64,000 nt of DNA from Streptomyces odontomachi (GCF_024435355.1 NZ_JAMJWG010000013.1:186001-250000); one strand, 5' to 3'. Numbered from the stretch's first letter, positions 35,326 to 43,163 are shown. Numbers and translations: made by a program. Notes: generated by a model not told the origin, from the sequence alone.

Positions 35326-37248
35326 CTACGGTCGGAACCGCAGCACCTGCGGATCGTGGTCGCTGTTCTGGTCCGCGAACTCGGCGTTGATGTGCACGCT
35401 GTCGTAGTCGAACGAGCCGCCTCGCACCGCCGGGCTCACCAGGATCTGGTCGAGGACCTGACTGTTGCCCTGGTAGTCGTAGGTGTAACGCTCCTCCTCG
35501 GGCAGCGACTTGATGGCCGACCAGAGTGCGCCGCCGGACTCCAGGAGCTGCGTGGTGTCGGAGAACTCGAAGTCGTTGAGGTCGCCGATGGCGAGTACCT
35601 CGGCGTCGCTCTGGGCGGCGAGGATCTTGCTTGCGAACGCGTTGACCTCGGTCGCCTGCTGGTGCCGCTCGGTCTCCGAGCCACGGGTGGGCGGCTGGTA
35701 CTGCGAGGTCAGCGACTGGTCGCCGCCCTTGGACGCGAAGTGGTTGGCGATCACGAACACCGTGCGGCCCCGGAAGACGAACTCGCCGGCCAGCGGCTTG
35801 CGGCTGTCCGTCCAGGCGGCGCTGCCCGGATCGATCCGCCCCGGAGACGCGGTGAGCGCCGCCGTGCCGTCCGCCGCCTTCGTCACCCCCACGGCGGTGG
35901 TCGAGTCGCCGCCGGGCCGGTCGGTGAACGAGACCCGGTCCGGGTTGAAGAGGAACACCTGCCGGATGTTGCCGCCGGGCTCGCCGCCGTCCTCGTCGTT
36001 CACCGGATCGATCGAGCGCCACTCGTAGTGCGGCCCGCCGGCGGCGACCACCGCGTCGATGAACTTGCCCACCGTCTGGTCGGCGGCCACCGTGCCGTCG
36101 TCCGTGGCGCCGTTGTTGTCCTGGATCTCCTCCAGCGCCACGATGTCCGGCGAGGACAGATGGGTGACCACGCCGTCCGCGAGCCGGTCGAACTTCTGCT
36201 GGGCGTCCGTCGGCGCCAGGTTCTCCACGTTGTACGTCGCCACCGCCAGCTCGTCGTCCTGCTGCGGGCGGGTGACCTCGCGCTCGGGGCTCGCACCGGT
36301 GACCGTTCCGATGGTGCGCGCCACCAGCGTGTACCCGCCGTACTCGTTGTAGTCCAGCGGTCCCTCGGTGCTGCCGTCGAGCGTCTGGCCCACGTCGGCG
36401 GTGGGGAAGGCCTGCTGGGCGGTGGGGATCAGCGACTGGATCTGCAACCGCCCCGAGTTCTGCGCGGTGTACGAGCCGTAGACCGCGCCGCCGCGCGCAT
36501 CGGGGTGCTCGTCCGGCTTGACCGTCACCCACAGCTCCGCGTACGGATCCGTGGCGGTGACCACGCGGGAGGAACCGATGCGGACGTCCATGCCCTCCAA
36601 CGACTCGTAACGGTCCAGGGCATAGCTGCCCGGCTGCAACGCCAGGCCGTTGATCGAACCGTTCGCGGCCGGATCGCCCGCCGGCGTGTAGGCGTCGGGA
36701 ACCGTGTCCGCGTCAAGGGTGACCGGCGCCGGCAGGGCATGGCCGGACGAGACCACCGTCACCGTCGGCTTCCCGATCTCCGTGATCGACTGGTTCCCGG
36801 ACGAGGTACCGCCCGGCACGTACTCGGAGACCGTCCCCGAGACCCGTACCTCGTCGCCCACCGCGACCGTGGGCGCGGCGCTGGTGAAGACGAAGACGCC
36901 CTCGCTGGTGGCCGGGTCGGAGTCCGGCTCCGGGTCCTGGAACCAGAAGCCCTTCGACGAGCCGTACGTCCGTGTGCCCGTCACGATGCCGGGCACATCG
37001 GTGACCTGCGTCCCCGCGAGCGGCGAGATCCGGGTGCTGCCCTGGACGTCGTGGATGCGGACCTGGGCGTCCGGGTGCTCGGGGTGCGCCGGGTGTCCGG
37101 GATGACCGGGGTGCAGAGAGTCCTGCTGTGCCGAGCCGACCGGGAGCGCCTGCGCCGCCGCGGGCGTGGTGAGCGCCACACCGGTCACGGTGGAGCAGAC
37201 GGCGGCGACGGTGAGTGCGGCGATCCGCGACGAGGTCTTGAGCGGCAA
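35326..37248 (-). CDS. Secreted endonuclease/exonuclease/phosphatase-family nuclease (ExeM-like)
   Basis: 640 aa extracellular nuclease. A signal peptide (about residues 1-30, ending AAA) follows the TTG start, which has GGAGGC upstream. An N-terminal OB-like region (residues about 50-300) precedes the EEP catalytic domain with VATYNVENLAPTD, ALEEIQDNNG, VIANHFASKGGDQ, IGDLNDFEFS, and at the end NSDHDPQVLRF, all the expected acid, Asn and His residues. Likely a secreted DNase supplying phosphate or nucleotides. TTG start is unusual but well supported by the ribosome site. Confidence 0.9.
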   Translation of the reverse strand: MPLKTSSRIAALTVAAVCSTVTGVALTTPAAAQALPVGSAQQDSLHPGHPGHPAHPEHPDAQVRIHDVQGSTRISPLAGTQVTDVPGIVTGTRTYGSSKGFWFQDPEPDSDPATSEGVFVFTSAAPTVAVGDEVRVSGTVSEYVPGGTSSGNQSITEIGKPTVTVVSSGHALPAPVTLDADTVPDAYTPAGDPAANGSINGLALQPGSYALDRYESLEGMDVRIGSSRVVTATDPYAELWVTVKPDEHPDARGGAVYGSYTAQNSGRLQIQSLIPTAQQAFPTADVGQTLDGSTEGPLDYNEYGGYTLVARTIGTVTGASPEREVTRPQQDDELAVATYNVENLAPTDAQQKFDRLADGVVTHLSSPDIVALEEIQDNNGATDDGTVAADQTVGKFIDAVVAAGGPHYEWRSIDPVNDEDGGEPGGNIRQVFLFNPDRVSFTDRPGGDSTTAVGVTKAADGTAALTASPGRIDPGSAAWTDSRKPLAGEFVFRGRTVFVIANHFASKGGDQSLTSQYQPPTRGSETERHQQATEVNAFASKILAAQSDAEVLAIGDLNDFEFSDTTQLLESGGALWSAIKSLPEEERYTYDYQGNSQVLDQILVSPAVRGGSFDYDSVHINAEFADQNSDHDPQVLRFRP

Positions 37249-37534
37249 GGTGTGCCTCCGGGACGGGGGATCGGGGGGATCGGGGGAGCTGGCTGAGCGG
37301 TGGCGTGACGGCGCCGGTAGCGGGGGCGGTACCGGTGGGGGGCGGCGGGTGCGTTGCCGGTGGGGGTGGGGCGGGCGCATGGCTGCCTCTACGCGCGTCA
37401 ATCTCTTCCGTTGCCGGGGTGTTGTCAAGGTCTCCCTTATGTACAGGCGTTGACGAGGACGTGAAACGGGGGACGGCGTCGTCCGTCTAGGCTGAGGGCG
37501 GCGGGCGTACGTACATCCCGAGGAGGCCTGGCCG
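37249..37534. other. Divergent G-rich spacer
   Basis: No gene. The segment 37261-37375 is unusually rich in G-runs (GGGGGATCGGGGGGATCGGGGG and similar in pieces), which may form G-quadruplexes near the nuclease promoter. The plus-strand gene at 37535 has AGGAGG in CGAGGAGGCC just upstream. Confidence 0.5.
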
Positions 37535-39109
37535 ATGTCGGACAACCCCCTGCCCCCGGTGCGGCTGCGCCCCGAGGCGGAGCTGGCGCGGGACGCACTC
37601 GCCACCGAGCTGATCGCGCGTGCCGCGCGACTCGCCCTCTGGGCGAGCCCCGGCACCCCCGTGACGCCCGGCGGTGCGCTCGACGCGACCCGGCTGCACG
37701 CCGCGGCCGCGGAGCTGGGGCTGGCCGACGACGCGGACGGCAGCGCGGCCGCCGGCCGGGCGTGGCGGGTGGCGCTCGACGCCGGCCTGGTGCTGGCCGG
37801 GCCGCGCAAGGAGGGCGGGGGAGACACCGTCATCGCAGGTGGCAGCCTGTCCCGGCTGACCAGGGGCGCCCCCGGGGAGATCCTGGAGCTGTGGCTCGAC
37901 GTACTGGAGCGGGTGGTCGCCGACGCGGGCCGAGGGGAGGCCGGTACGGAGGATTCCGCGGGTGCCGCGGGTACCCGGAATCCTGGGGGGCTCGACGGGT
38001 TCGAGGGAACCGACGGACTCCACGGGCTCGGCGGATGCGATCGGCCTGCCGGCCTCGACCGGGCCGGGGCGGGAGAGTTCCTCGACGGGGTGCTCGGCAA
38101 CCTCTACCTGCTCACTGCGGGCGAGGGCGGGCCCGACGACGGGCCGGTGCCGCTGCCCGCGCTGGCGGCCTCCATGATCGTCCCCGAGGGCATGACGGAG
38201 CCCACCGATGACGTCCTCGAACAGGTCTCGGAGGCGATGCTCCGGCTCGACGGCCCGTTCCGGGCGTTGCAGTCCGTGGGACTCGTGGAGTACCGGCCCG
38301 TCGACGAGGCGCTGAAGGCGGAGGGACACGCCGAGGTGCCGGACGGTTCCGCGGGGACGTCCGACGCTCCTGCGGGAGGCGAAAAGGGCGCAGGTGAGCG
38401 GGGGACGGCCACGCACGCCGGAGCGGACACCGTCGACGACAGCGACGTCGTCCGGTACGGCATGGTGCGTCTCACCCCGCTGGGCCGCTTCGGGCTGCGC
38501 AGGCGTCTGCTGAAGGCCGGGTACGACGCGCCGGTCGTCGGCGCCCTGGCGGACCGGGACGCCGATGCGCTGCTGCACGGCACCGCAGGCTTCCCGCCGG
38601 CCGCCGCGCACGACGAGATCGAGCAGTGGCTCGCCCGCCGCGTGCCGCTCGACGGGGCGCGCGAGCTGCTGGCCGCGGCGCGTGGCGGCGACGACGGGGC
38701 GCCGCTGCGGCGGCTGCACTGCCAGCAGGCGCTCTCCCTGGTCGGCCGGGAGGCCGAGCCCGCGCTGCGGGACGTGCTCGACGACCCCGAGCTGGGCGGT
38801 CTTGCCCGGGTCTGGCTGACCGAGCAGGGCGCCGCCGACGTGCCGCCGCCCACCGAACGGATGATCTTCTGGCTGACCGTCGACACCCTCGCGGCGCAAC
38901 TTGCCGCCGAAGGCACCTCGGCGGAGCTGGAGGACCTGGTGGAGGGTCTGGCACGGCAGCACGGCGGCTTCTTCGACACCGCCTGGCGGGTGGACCATCC
39001 CGCGACGGCTCGGGTCCTGGACGTGATGGGCCGCCTGCACCCCGACAAGCGGATCGCCAAGCAGGCCCGCACGGCGGCCTTCAAGGCCCGGTCGCAGCAC
39101 GGCGGCTGA
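37535..39109 (+). CDS. Conserved actinobacterial hypothetical protein
   Basis: 524 aa, soluble, without signal or membrane segment. It has two conserved-looking parts, an N-terminal helical region (residues 1-120, with AWRVALDAGLVL and SRLTRGAPGEILELWLDVLERVVADAG) and a C-terminal region (270-524, with LTPLGRFGLRRRLLKAGYDAPVVG and PATARVLDVMGRLHPDKRIAKQARTAAFKA), joined by a Gly/Asp-rich low-complexity linker. The C-terminal HEAT-like repetition suggests a scaffold. No family named. Confidence 0.8.
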   Translation: MSDNPLPPVRLRPEAELARDALATELIARAARLALWASPGTPVTPGGALDATRLHAAAAELGLADDADGSAAAGRAWRVALDAGLVLAGPRKEGGGDTVIAGGSLSRLTRGAPGEILELWLDVLERVVADAGRGEAGTEDSAGAAGTRNPGGLDGFEGTDGLHGLGGCDRPAGLDRAGAGEFLDGVLGNLYLLTAGEGGPDDGPVPLPALAASMIVPEGMTEPTDDVLEQVSEAMLRLDGPFRALQSVGLVEYRPVDEALKAEGHAEVPDGSAGTSDAPAGGEKGAGERGTATHAGADTVDDSDVVRYGMVRLTPLGRFGLRRRLLKAGYDAPVVGALADRDADALLHGTAGFPPAAAHDEIEQWLARRVPLDGARELLAAARGGDDGAPLRRLHCQQALSLVGREAEPALRDVLDDPELGGLARVWLTEQGAADVPPPTERMIFWLTVDTLAAQLAAEGTSAELEDLVEGLARQHGGFFDTAWRVDHPATARVLDVMGRLHPDKRIAKQARTAAFKARSQHGG

Positions 39110-39193
39110 CTCTGGCCGGATCCGGCACGGCGGCTGACTCCGGGCGACGCTCCCGGGTCGAGCGTGCGCTGCCGTAGCGCATCCCTGTGCCCC

Positions 39194-39304
39194 ATCGGAC
39201 ACCCCTGCGTCCGTATCGGACACCCCTGCGTCCGTATGACACGTATGACACGTACCCCTGCGTCCGTGCGGACACGGGGCGTGCGACGCCCCGTGTCCGC
39301 ACGG
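39194..39304. repeat. Tandem repeats and a 19-bp-stem hairpin
   Basis: Two identical 21-base units (39194-39214 and 39215-39235; ATCGGACACCCCTGCGTCCG plus T), then two 9-base units ATGACACGT (39236-39253), then a 14-base partial copy of the first unit, then a hairpin with perfect 19-bp arms (39264-39282 and 39286-39304) and a 3-base loop. The hairpin could terminate the upstream gene, about 155 bases away. Confidence 0.85.
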
Positions 39305-39357
39305 TGTTCATGTGTCCGTTCGGTGCGTTCACGTCCCCGCGTGGGGCCCTCGCGTGA

Positions 39358-39390
39358 GTTTCGACGCCGTTCAACCGCCGTTCTCCTCGG
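39358..39390 (+). promoter_or_regulatory. PHO box upstream of the PhoX-like gene
   Basis: Three 11-base direct repeats in exact phase: GTTTCGA (39358), GTTCAAC (39369) and GTTCTCC (39380), each followed by CGCC or TCGG. GTTCAACcgccGTTCTCC fits the 11-bp PhoP direct-repeat consensus GTTCACC of Streptomyces. The site is about 95 bases before the phosphatase start. Confidence 0.75.
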
Positions 39391-39482
39391 CACGCGAACG
39401 TGTGGCCGTACCACCCTTGTGCCGCCCCTCACGCGTCACCCTCAGTCCCATGACTGAAGATCACGACTTCACAGGAGCTGTC

Positions 39483-40931
39483 ATGTCGCTCACCCGCAGG
39501 GAGTTCACCAGACGTTCCGCCGCCACCGGGGCCGGCGTCGCGCTCGTCGGCAGCGCCGGCGTGCTGGCCACCGCGCCCGGGGCGCTGGCCGCGCAGGAGC
39601 CCCGGCACGATGGTCACGGGCAGGGGCACGGCGACCACGAGGTCGGCTACGGGCCCCTCGTCGACGACCCGGACGGACTGCTCGCGCTGCCCGCCGGCTT
39701 CACCTACCGGGTGATCACCCGCACCGGCGTCACCACGCTCGAATCCGGCGAGTCCACCCCGTCGAACCACGACGGCACCGCCACCTTCGCCGGCCCGCGC
39801 GGCACCACCCTGCTCGTCAACAACCACGAACTCGCCGGCCCGCGTGCCTCCTGGCCCCACCCGGTGCCGTTGACCGACGGCCTGGTCTACGACCCGGCCG
39901 CGTCGGGCGGCTGCACCGTCGTCGAGGTGCGGCGCGGCGGCGCGGTCGCCGAGTGGGTCGGCCTGGCCGGCACGAACACCAACTGCGCGGGCGGGCGCAC
40001 CCCGTGGGACACCTGGCTGAGCTGCGAGGAGACCGAGGACCGCGCCGGTCAGAACGGCATGACCAAGGACCACGGCTATGTCTTCGAGGTCGATCCCGCC
40101 GACCGGCGCGCCAACCGCGCCCCCAAGCCCATCAAGGCCCTCGGCCGCTACGCCCACGAGGCCGTCGTCGTGGACCCCGCACGCGGCCGGCTCTACCTGA
40201 CCGAGGACGCCGCCGGGCCCAACGGGCTGTTCTACCGCTGGACTCCGCCGCGCGGCTTCCACCACGGCCGCGGCCGGCTGCGCACCCTCGCCGACGACGC
40301 GGGAGTGCTCCAGGCCTTCAAGTGCTTCGACTCCGGCGGGCGGTTCGTCGACGACCTGTCGCGTGCCACGCGGATCGGCACGGTGTACGGCGTCGACTGG
40401 GTGGACGTGCCCGACCGGGACGCCACCTCGGTGTCCGTGCGCAAGCAGTTCGGCGACGGGGAGATCACCCGGGCCCGCAAGCTGGAGGGCCTGTGGTGGG
40501 CGGACGGCGGTGCGTACGTCGTCTCCTCGTTCGCCCGTGAGGAGAGCCCGGTGCAGCACGACGGGCAGGTGTGGTTCTACCACCCGGGCCGGCGCACCCT
40601 CACCCTGAAGGTGCTCATCGGCCGCAACCCCGATCCGGCCCTCGAGGGCGCCTTCGACGGCCCGGACAACATCACCGTCTCCCCGTACGGCGGCCTGGTC
40701 ATCGCGGAGGACGGCGAGGGGCTCCAGCATCTCTTCGGCGCCACGGAGAGCGGCCGTACGTACCCCATCGCGCGCAACCAGCTCAACATCGGCACCGCCG
40801 AGGAGCCGGAGTACAGCGAGTTCACGGGCGTGACGTTCTCGCCCGACGGCAGCACGCTGTTCGCCAACATCCAGGTGCCCGGCATCATGCTGGCGATCAG
40901 CGGCCCCTGGAAGCGCCAGCCGTCCGGCTGA
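39483..40931 (+). CDS. PhoX-family secreted phosphatase
   Basis: 482 aa. The N-terminus has a Tat signal peptide (RREFTRRSAATGAGVALVGSAGVL) for folded export, as PhoX enzymes do. The mature domain carries the PhoX/DUF839 features TNTNCAGGRTPWDTWLSCEE, GRYAHEAVVVD, YLTEDA, PDNITVSPYGGLVIAEDG and TGVTFSPDGSTLFANIQ, the Ca/Fe-binding acidic patches. ATG 39483 has AGGAG 6 bases upstream and is preferred to ATG 39450. It releases phosphate from esters outside the cell; the PHO box fits phosphate starvation control. Confidence 0.88.
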   Translation: MSLTRREFTRRSAATGAGVALVGSAGVLATAPGALAAQEPRHDGHGQGHGDHEVGYGPLVDDPDGLLALPAGFTYRVITRTGVTTLESGESTPSNHDGTATFAGPRGTTLLVNNHELAGPRASWPHPVPLTDGLVYDPAASGGCTVVEVRRGGAVAEWVGLAGTNTNCAGGRTPWDTWLSCEETEDRAGQNGMTKDHGYVFEVDPADRRANRAPKPIKALGRYAHEAVVVDPARGRLYLTEDAAGPNGLFYRWTPPRGFHHGRGRLRTLADDAGVLQAFKCFDSGGRFVDDLSRATRIGTVYGVDWVDVPDRDATSVSVRKQFGDGEITRARKLEGLWWADGGAYVVSSFAREESPVQHDGQVWFYHPGRRTLTLKVLIGRNPDPALEGAFDGPDNITVSPYGGLVIAEDGEGLQHLFGATESGRTYPIARNQLNIGTAEEPEYSEFTGVTFSPDGSTLFANIQVPGIMLAISGPWKRQPSG

Positions 40932-40964
40932 CGCCACGGGCGTGCCGCCGGGAGCCGGGAGCCG

Positions 40965-40993
40965 GGATCTGAGATCTGAGATCTGAGATCTGG
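40965..40993 (+). repeat. 7-base tandem repeat (GATCTGA)
   Basis: GATCTGA-type units repeat about four times between the phosphatase stop and the Y RNA promoter, flanked by CCGGG and CCGG. It can fold into a self-complementary hairpin of AGATCT pieces and may work as a terminator. Confidence 0.7.
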
Positions 40994-41016
40994 GATCCGG
41001 TGGCCGGGAAAAACCT

Positions 41017-41047
41017 TTGGCGGCATCCGCGCCCGTGCACCTACAGT
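41017..41047 (+). promoter_or_regulatory. Promoter of the Y RNA array
   Basis: TTGGCG (41017-41022), a 19-base spacer and TACAGT (41042-41047) form a plausible principal-sigma promoter. Start of transcription 6-7 bases after the -10 would be about 41054, exactly the first base of the outer helix of the first RNA. Confidence 0.6.
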
Positions 41048-41053
41048 CATTCT

Positions 41054-41191
41054 CGTCCAGGTGCGAAGGCAGGACCTACTTCCACTCTTAATGGGGAGGT
41101 CGCAGGTTCGAATCCTGTCTCGGGCTCACCTGCCCGAGTAGCTCAGTGGTAAGAGCACCTTGTCGGTTCCGCCGATCTCGATCTCTGGACG
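41054..41191 (+). ncRNA. Y RNA A (YrlA-like) with circularly permuted tRNA module
   Basis: Outer helix CGTCCAG (41054-41060) with CTGGACG (41185-41191). Ro-binding internal region GTGCGAA (41061-41067) opposite GATCTCGATCT (41174-41184). Inner helix GGCAGGACC (41068-41076) with GGTTCCGCC (41165-41173). Inside it comes a permuted tRNA: variable loop AGGTC (41097-41101), T-arm GCAGG-TTCGAAT-CCTGT (41102-41118), acceptor-like stem CTCGGGC/GCCCGAG closed by TCACCT (41119-41138), D-arm GCTC-AGTGGTAA-GAGC (41141-41156), anticodon-stem counterpart of GGGG/CCTT. The order T-arm, closed acceptor, D-arm is that of bacterial YrlA tRNA mimics, and GGTGCGAAGGCAG resembles the conserved animal Y RNA strand GGUCCGAAGGUAG. 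Confidence 0.85.
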
Positions 41192-41216
41192 CTCAGGACT
41201 TCTTTGCACCACAGCA

Positions 41217-41288
41217 CCTCCCGGTGCGCAGGCCGCGGTTACTTCGTTTGGGTCGAATCCGAACCGCTGCCGAGGAGATCTCGGGAGG
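41217..41288 (+). ncRNA. Y RNA B, short form with only a T-arm-like hairpin
   Basis: Outer helix CCTCCCG (41217-41223) with CGGGAGG (41282-41288). The Ro-binding strand GTGCGCA (41224-41230) lies opposite GAGGAGATCT (41272-41281). Inner helix GGCCGCGGTT (41231-41240) pairs with AACCGCTGCC (41262-41271) with one mismatch, and the strand TACTTC (41240-41245) is conserved with A and C. The loop holds only TTTGG-GTCGAAT-CCGAA, a T-arm with a T-loop-like sequence; there is no acceptor or D-arm. It looks like a Y RNA that has lost most of the tRNA module. Confidence 0.75.
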
Positions 41289-41299
41289 CCACGGCATCG

Positions 41300-41441
41300 G
41301 GTGCCCGGTGCGCAGGCAGCGGTTACTTCTTCGGATCAAAGGGTTGCGGGTTCGAATCCCGTCACCGGCTCAGGGCCGGTGTAGCTCAATCGGGTAGAGC
41401 ATTTGACTACAAGTCCGCAGCCGACACTGATCTCGGGCACC
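41300..41441 (+). ncRNA. Y RNA C (YrlA-like) with circularly permuted tRNA module
   Basis: Outer helix GGTGCCCG (41300-41307) with CGGGCACC (41434-41441). Ro-binding strand GTGCGCA (41308-41314) opposite GACACTGATCT (41423-41433). Inner helix GGCAGCGG (41315-41322) with CCGCAGCC (41415-41422), one A-A mismatch at the same place as the mismatch in RNA A. The permuted tRNA module has a perfect stem TCAAA (41336-41340)/TTTGA (41402-41406), variable loop GGGTT, T-arm GCGGG-TTCGAAT-CCCGT (41346-41362), acceptor-like stem CACCGGC/GCCGGTG with loop TCAGG (41363-41381), and D-arm GCTC-AATCGGGTA-GAGC (41384-41400). The last base is 50 bases before the rsr start. Confidence 0.88.
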
Positions 41442-41491
41442 TTCTTCGTGGCGTCTCCCGAAGCACCACCAAGGAATTCGGGGGAATTCTC

Positions 41492-43108
41492 ATGACTCGT
41501 TTCAACAGCAAGTCCGCGAAGGCGCGCACCGTGTCGCCGGTCCGTACGACCGGCGCCCGCACCCGCACCCACCAGGGCGGTACCGGATATGTGCGGGACG
41601 CGCGCAGCGAACTCTTCCTGCTGGCCGTCTCCAATCTCGTCGCCCAGGAGACGTACTACGAGACCGGGCAGGCCCGTGACGACCGGTTCGCCAAGCTGGT
41701 GCGCCGGCTCGCGGTGACCGACCCGGCGTGGACCGCCGGCCTGCTCGGCTGGCTGCGCGGCCCGGGCGGCATGCGCACCGCGGCGCTGGTGGGCGCCGCC
41801 GAGTACGTCAAGGCGCGGCTCGACGCCTCGACGGCCGAGGACGCGACGTCCGGCGCGACGCAGCCCGGCGCCGTGTCGAACCGCCAGGTCGTCGCCTCCG
41901 TGCTGCAGCGCCCCGACGAGCCCGGCGAGTTCATCGGCTACTGGACCGCGCAGTACGGCCGTGCCCTGCCGAAGCCCGTCAAGCGTGGCGTCGCCGACGC
42001 GGTGCGCCGGCTCTACAACGAGCGGACGCTGCTGAAGTACGACACTGCCTCCAAGGGCTACCGCTTCGGGGACATCCTCAACCTGGTGCACGCGGCACCC
42101 GACCCGGACAAGCCGTGGCAGGGCGCGCTGTTCAGCCATGCCCTGGACCGGCGTCACCACCCGGAGACTGCCGTGCCGCCGGCGTCCAGCCCGATGCTCG
42201 CGGCGCACCGCGAGCTGATGGCGGTGCCGGTCGCCGAGCGGCGCGCGGTGCTGACCGCGCCCGGCGGGGCCGAGCGGCTCAAGGCGGCGGGCATCACATG
42301 GGAGGCGCTGGCCGGGTGGCTCCAGGGGCCGATGGACCGGGCTGCGTGGGAGGCCGTCATCCCGTCGATGGGGGCCATGGCGCTGGTGCGCAACCTGCGC
42401 AACTTCGACGAGGCCGGGGTGAGCGACGAGGTCGCCGCCCGGGTGGCCGCGCAGATCGGCAACCCGGTACAGGTGGCGCGTTCGCGGCAGTTCCCGTTCC
42501 GCTACCTCGCGGCGTACCAGCACGCGCCGTCGCTGCGGTGGGCGTATCCGCTGGAGCAGGCGCTCGGGCACTCGCTGGCGAACGTGCCGGCGCTGCCGGG
42601 GCGCACGCTCATCCTGGTCGACCGTTCCGGTTCGATGTTCTACTCGCGGCTGTCGGACCGGTCCGAGCTGAACCGGGCCGACGCGGCGGCCGTCTTCGGG
42701 ACGGCGGTCGCGATGCGGGCCGCCCGGGCGGACCTGGTGGAGTTCGGCAGCACCAGCGCGCCGGTGAAGTACCGCACGGGCGAGTCGGTGCTGAAGGTGC
42801 TGGAGCGCTTCGGCGATCTGGGCGGCACCAACACCGCGCAGGCCGTCCGGTCCCACTACCGCAAGCACGACCGGGTGCTGATCGTCACCGACGAGCAGGT
42901 CTCCGGCCACGGCGACGACCCGACCGGGCAGGTGCCGGCGGACGTCCCCGTCTACACCTGGAACCTGGCCGGCTACCGGCCGGGGCACGGCCCCTCCGGG
43001 GACGGCAACCGGCACACCTTCGGCGGGCTTTCGGACGCGGCGTTCCGCATGGTGCCGCTGCTGGAGGCGGGACGCGACGCACGCTGGCCGTGGCAGGAGG
43101 GCGGCTGA
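41492..43108 (+). CDS. rsr: Bacterial Ro60 orthologue (TROVE-domain RNA-binding protein)
   Basis: 538 aa. Residues about 30-350 form the TROVE ring of HEAT-like repeats (LFLLAVSNLVAQETYYETGQARDDRFAKLVRRLA in parts, RYGD-like YRFGDILNLVHAAPDPD). The C-terminal half is a von Willebrand A domain with the MIDAS motif DRSGSM (about residue 376) and GGTNTAQAV and VTDEQVSGHG. Bacterial Ro proteins bind Y RNAs that tether them to exoribonucleases for RNA decay and rRNA maturation, mainly after stress. ATG 41492 has GGGGG about 8 bases upstream, between two GAATTC sequences. The three Y RNAs lie directly upstream, so RNA and protein may share a transcript. Confidence 0.93.
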   Translation: MTRFNSKSAKARTVSPVRTTGARTRTHQGGTGYVRDARSELFLLAVSNLVAQETYYETGQARDDRFAKLVRRLAVTDPAWTAGLLGWLRGPGGMRTAALVGAAEYVKARLDASTAEDATSGATQPGAVSNRQVVASVLQRPDEPGEFIGYWTAQYGRALPKPVKRGVADAVRRLYNERTLLKYDTASKGYRFGDILNLVHAAPDPDKPWQGALFSHALDRRHHPETAVPPASSPMLAAHRELMAVPVAERRAVLTAPGGAERLKAAGITWEALAGWLQGPMDRAAWEAVIPSMGAMALVRNLRNFDEAGVSDEVAARVAAQIGNPVQVARSRQFPFRYLAAYQHAPSLRWAYPLEQALGHSLANVPALPGRTLILVDRSGSMFYSRLSDRSELNRADAAAVFGTAVAMRAARADLVEFGSTSAPVKYRTGESVLKVLERFGDLGGTNTAQAVRSHYRKHDRVLIVTDEQVSGHGDDPTGQVPADVPVYTWNLAGYRPGHGPSGDGNRHTFGGLSDAAFRMVPLLEAGRDARWPWQEGG

Positions 43109-43122
43109 CCGGCCGTGAGGAG

Positions 43123-43154
43123 GCGCCGCCGCCGGATGGTTCCGGCGGCGGCGC
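43123..43154. terminator. Bidirectional hairpin between rsr and the cation exchanger
   Basis: Perfect 14-bp arms GCGCCGCCGCCGGA and its complement around a TGGT loop, in the 55-base gap between the convergent genes. Confidence 0.88.
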
Positions 43155-43163
43155 TCCAGGCCG

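Noticed and set aside
39306..39331. Additional PHO box (GTTCA, GTTCG, GTTCA)
   Set aside because: Spacing is 12 and 9 bases, not 11; the in-phase site at 39358-39390 is better.
41092..41420. Two ordinary tRNA genes (TTCGAAT T-loops and GCTC/GAGC D-arms are present)
   Set aside because: In both cases the 3' half precedes the 5' half, there is no CCA-end acceptor and no functional anticodon loop between the halves; the pieces fit permuted tRNA-like modules of Y RNAs instead.
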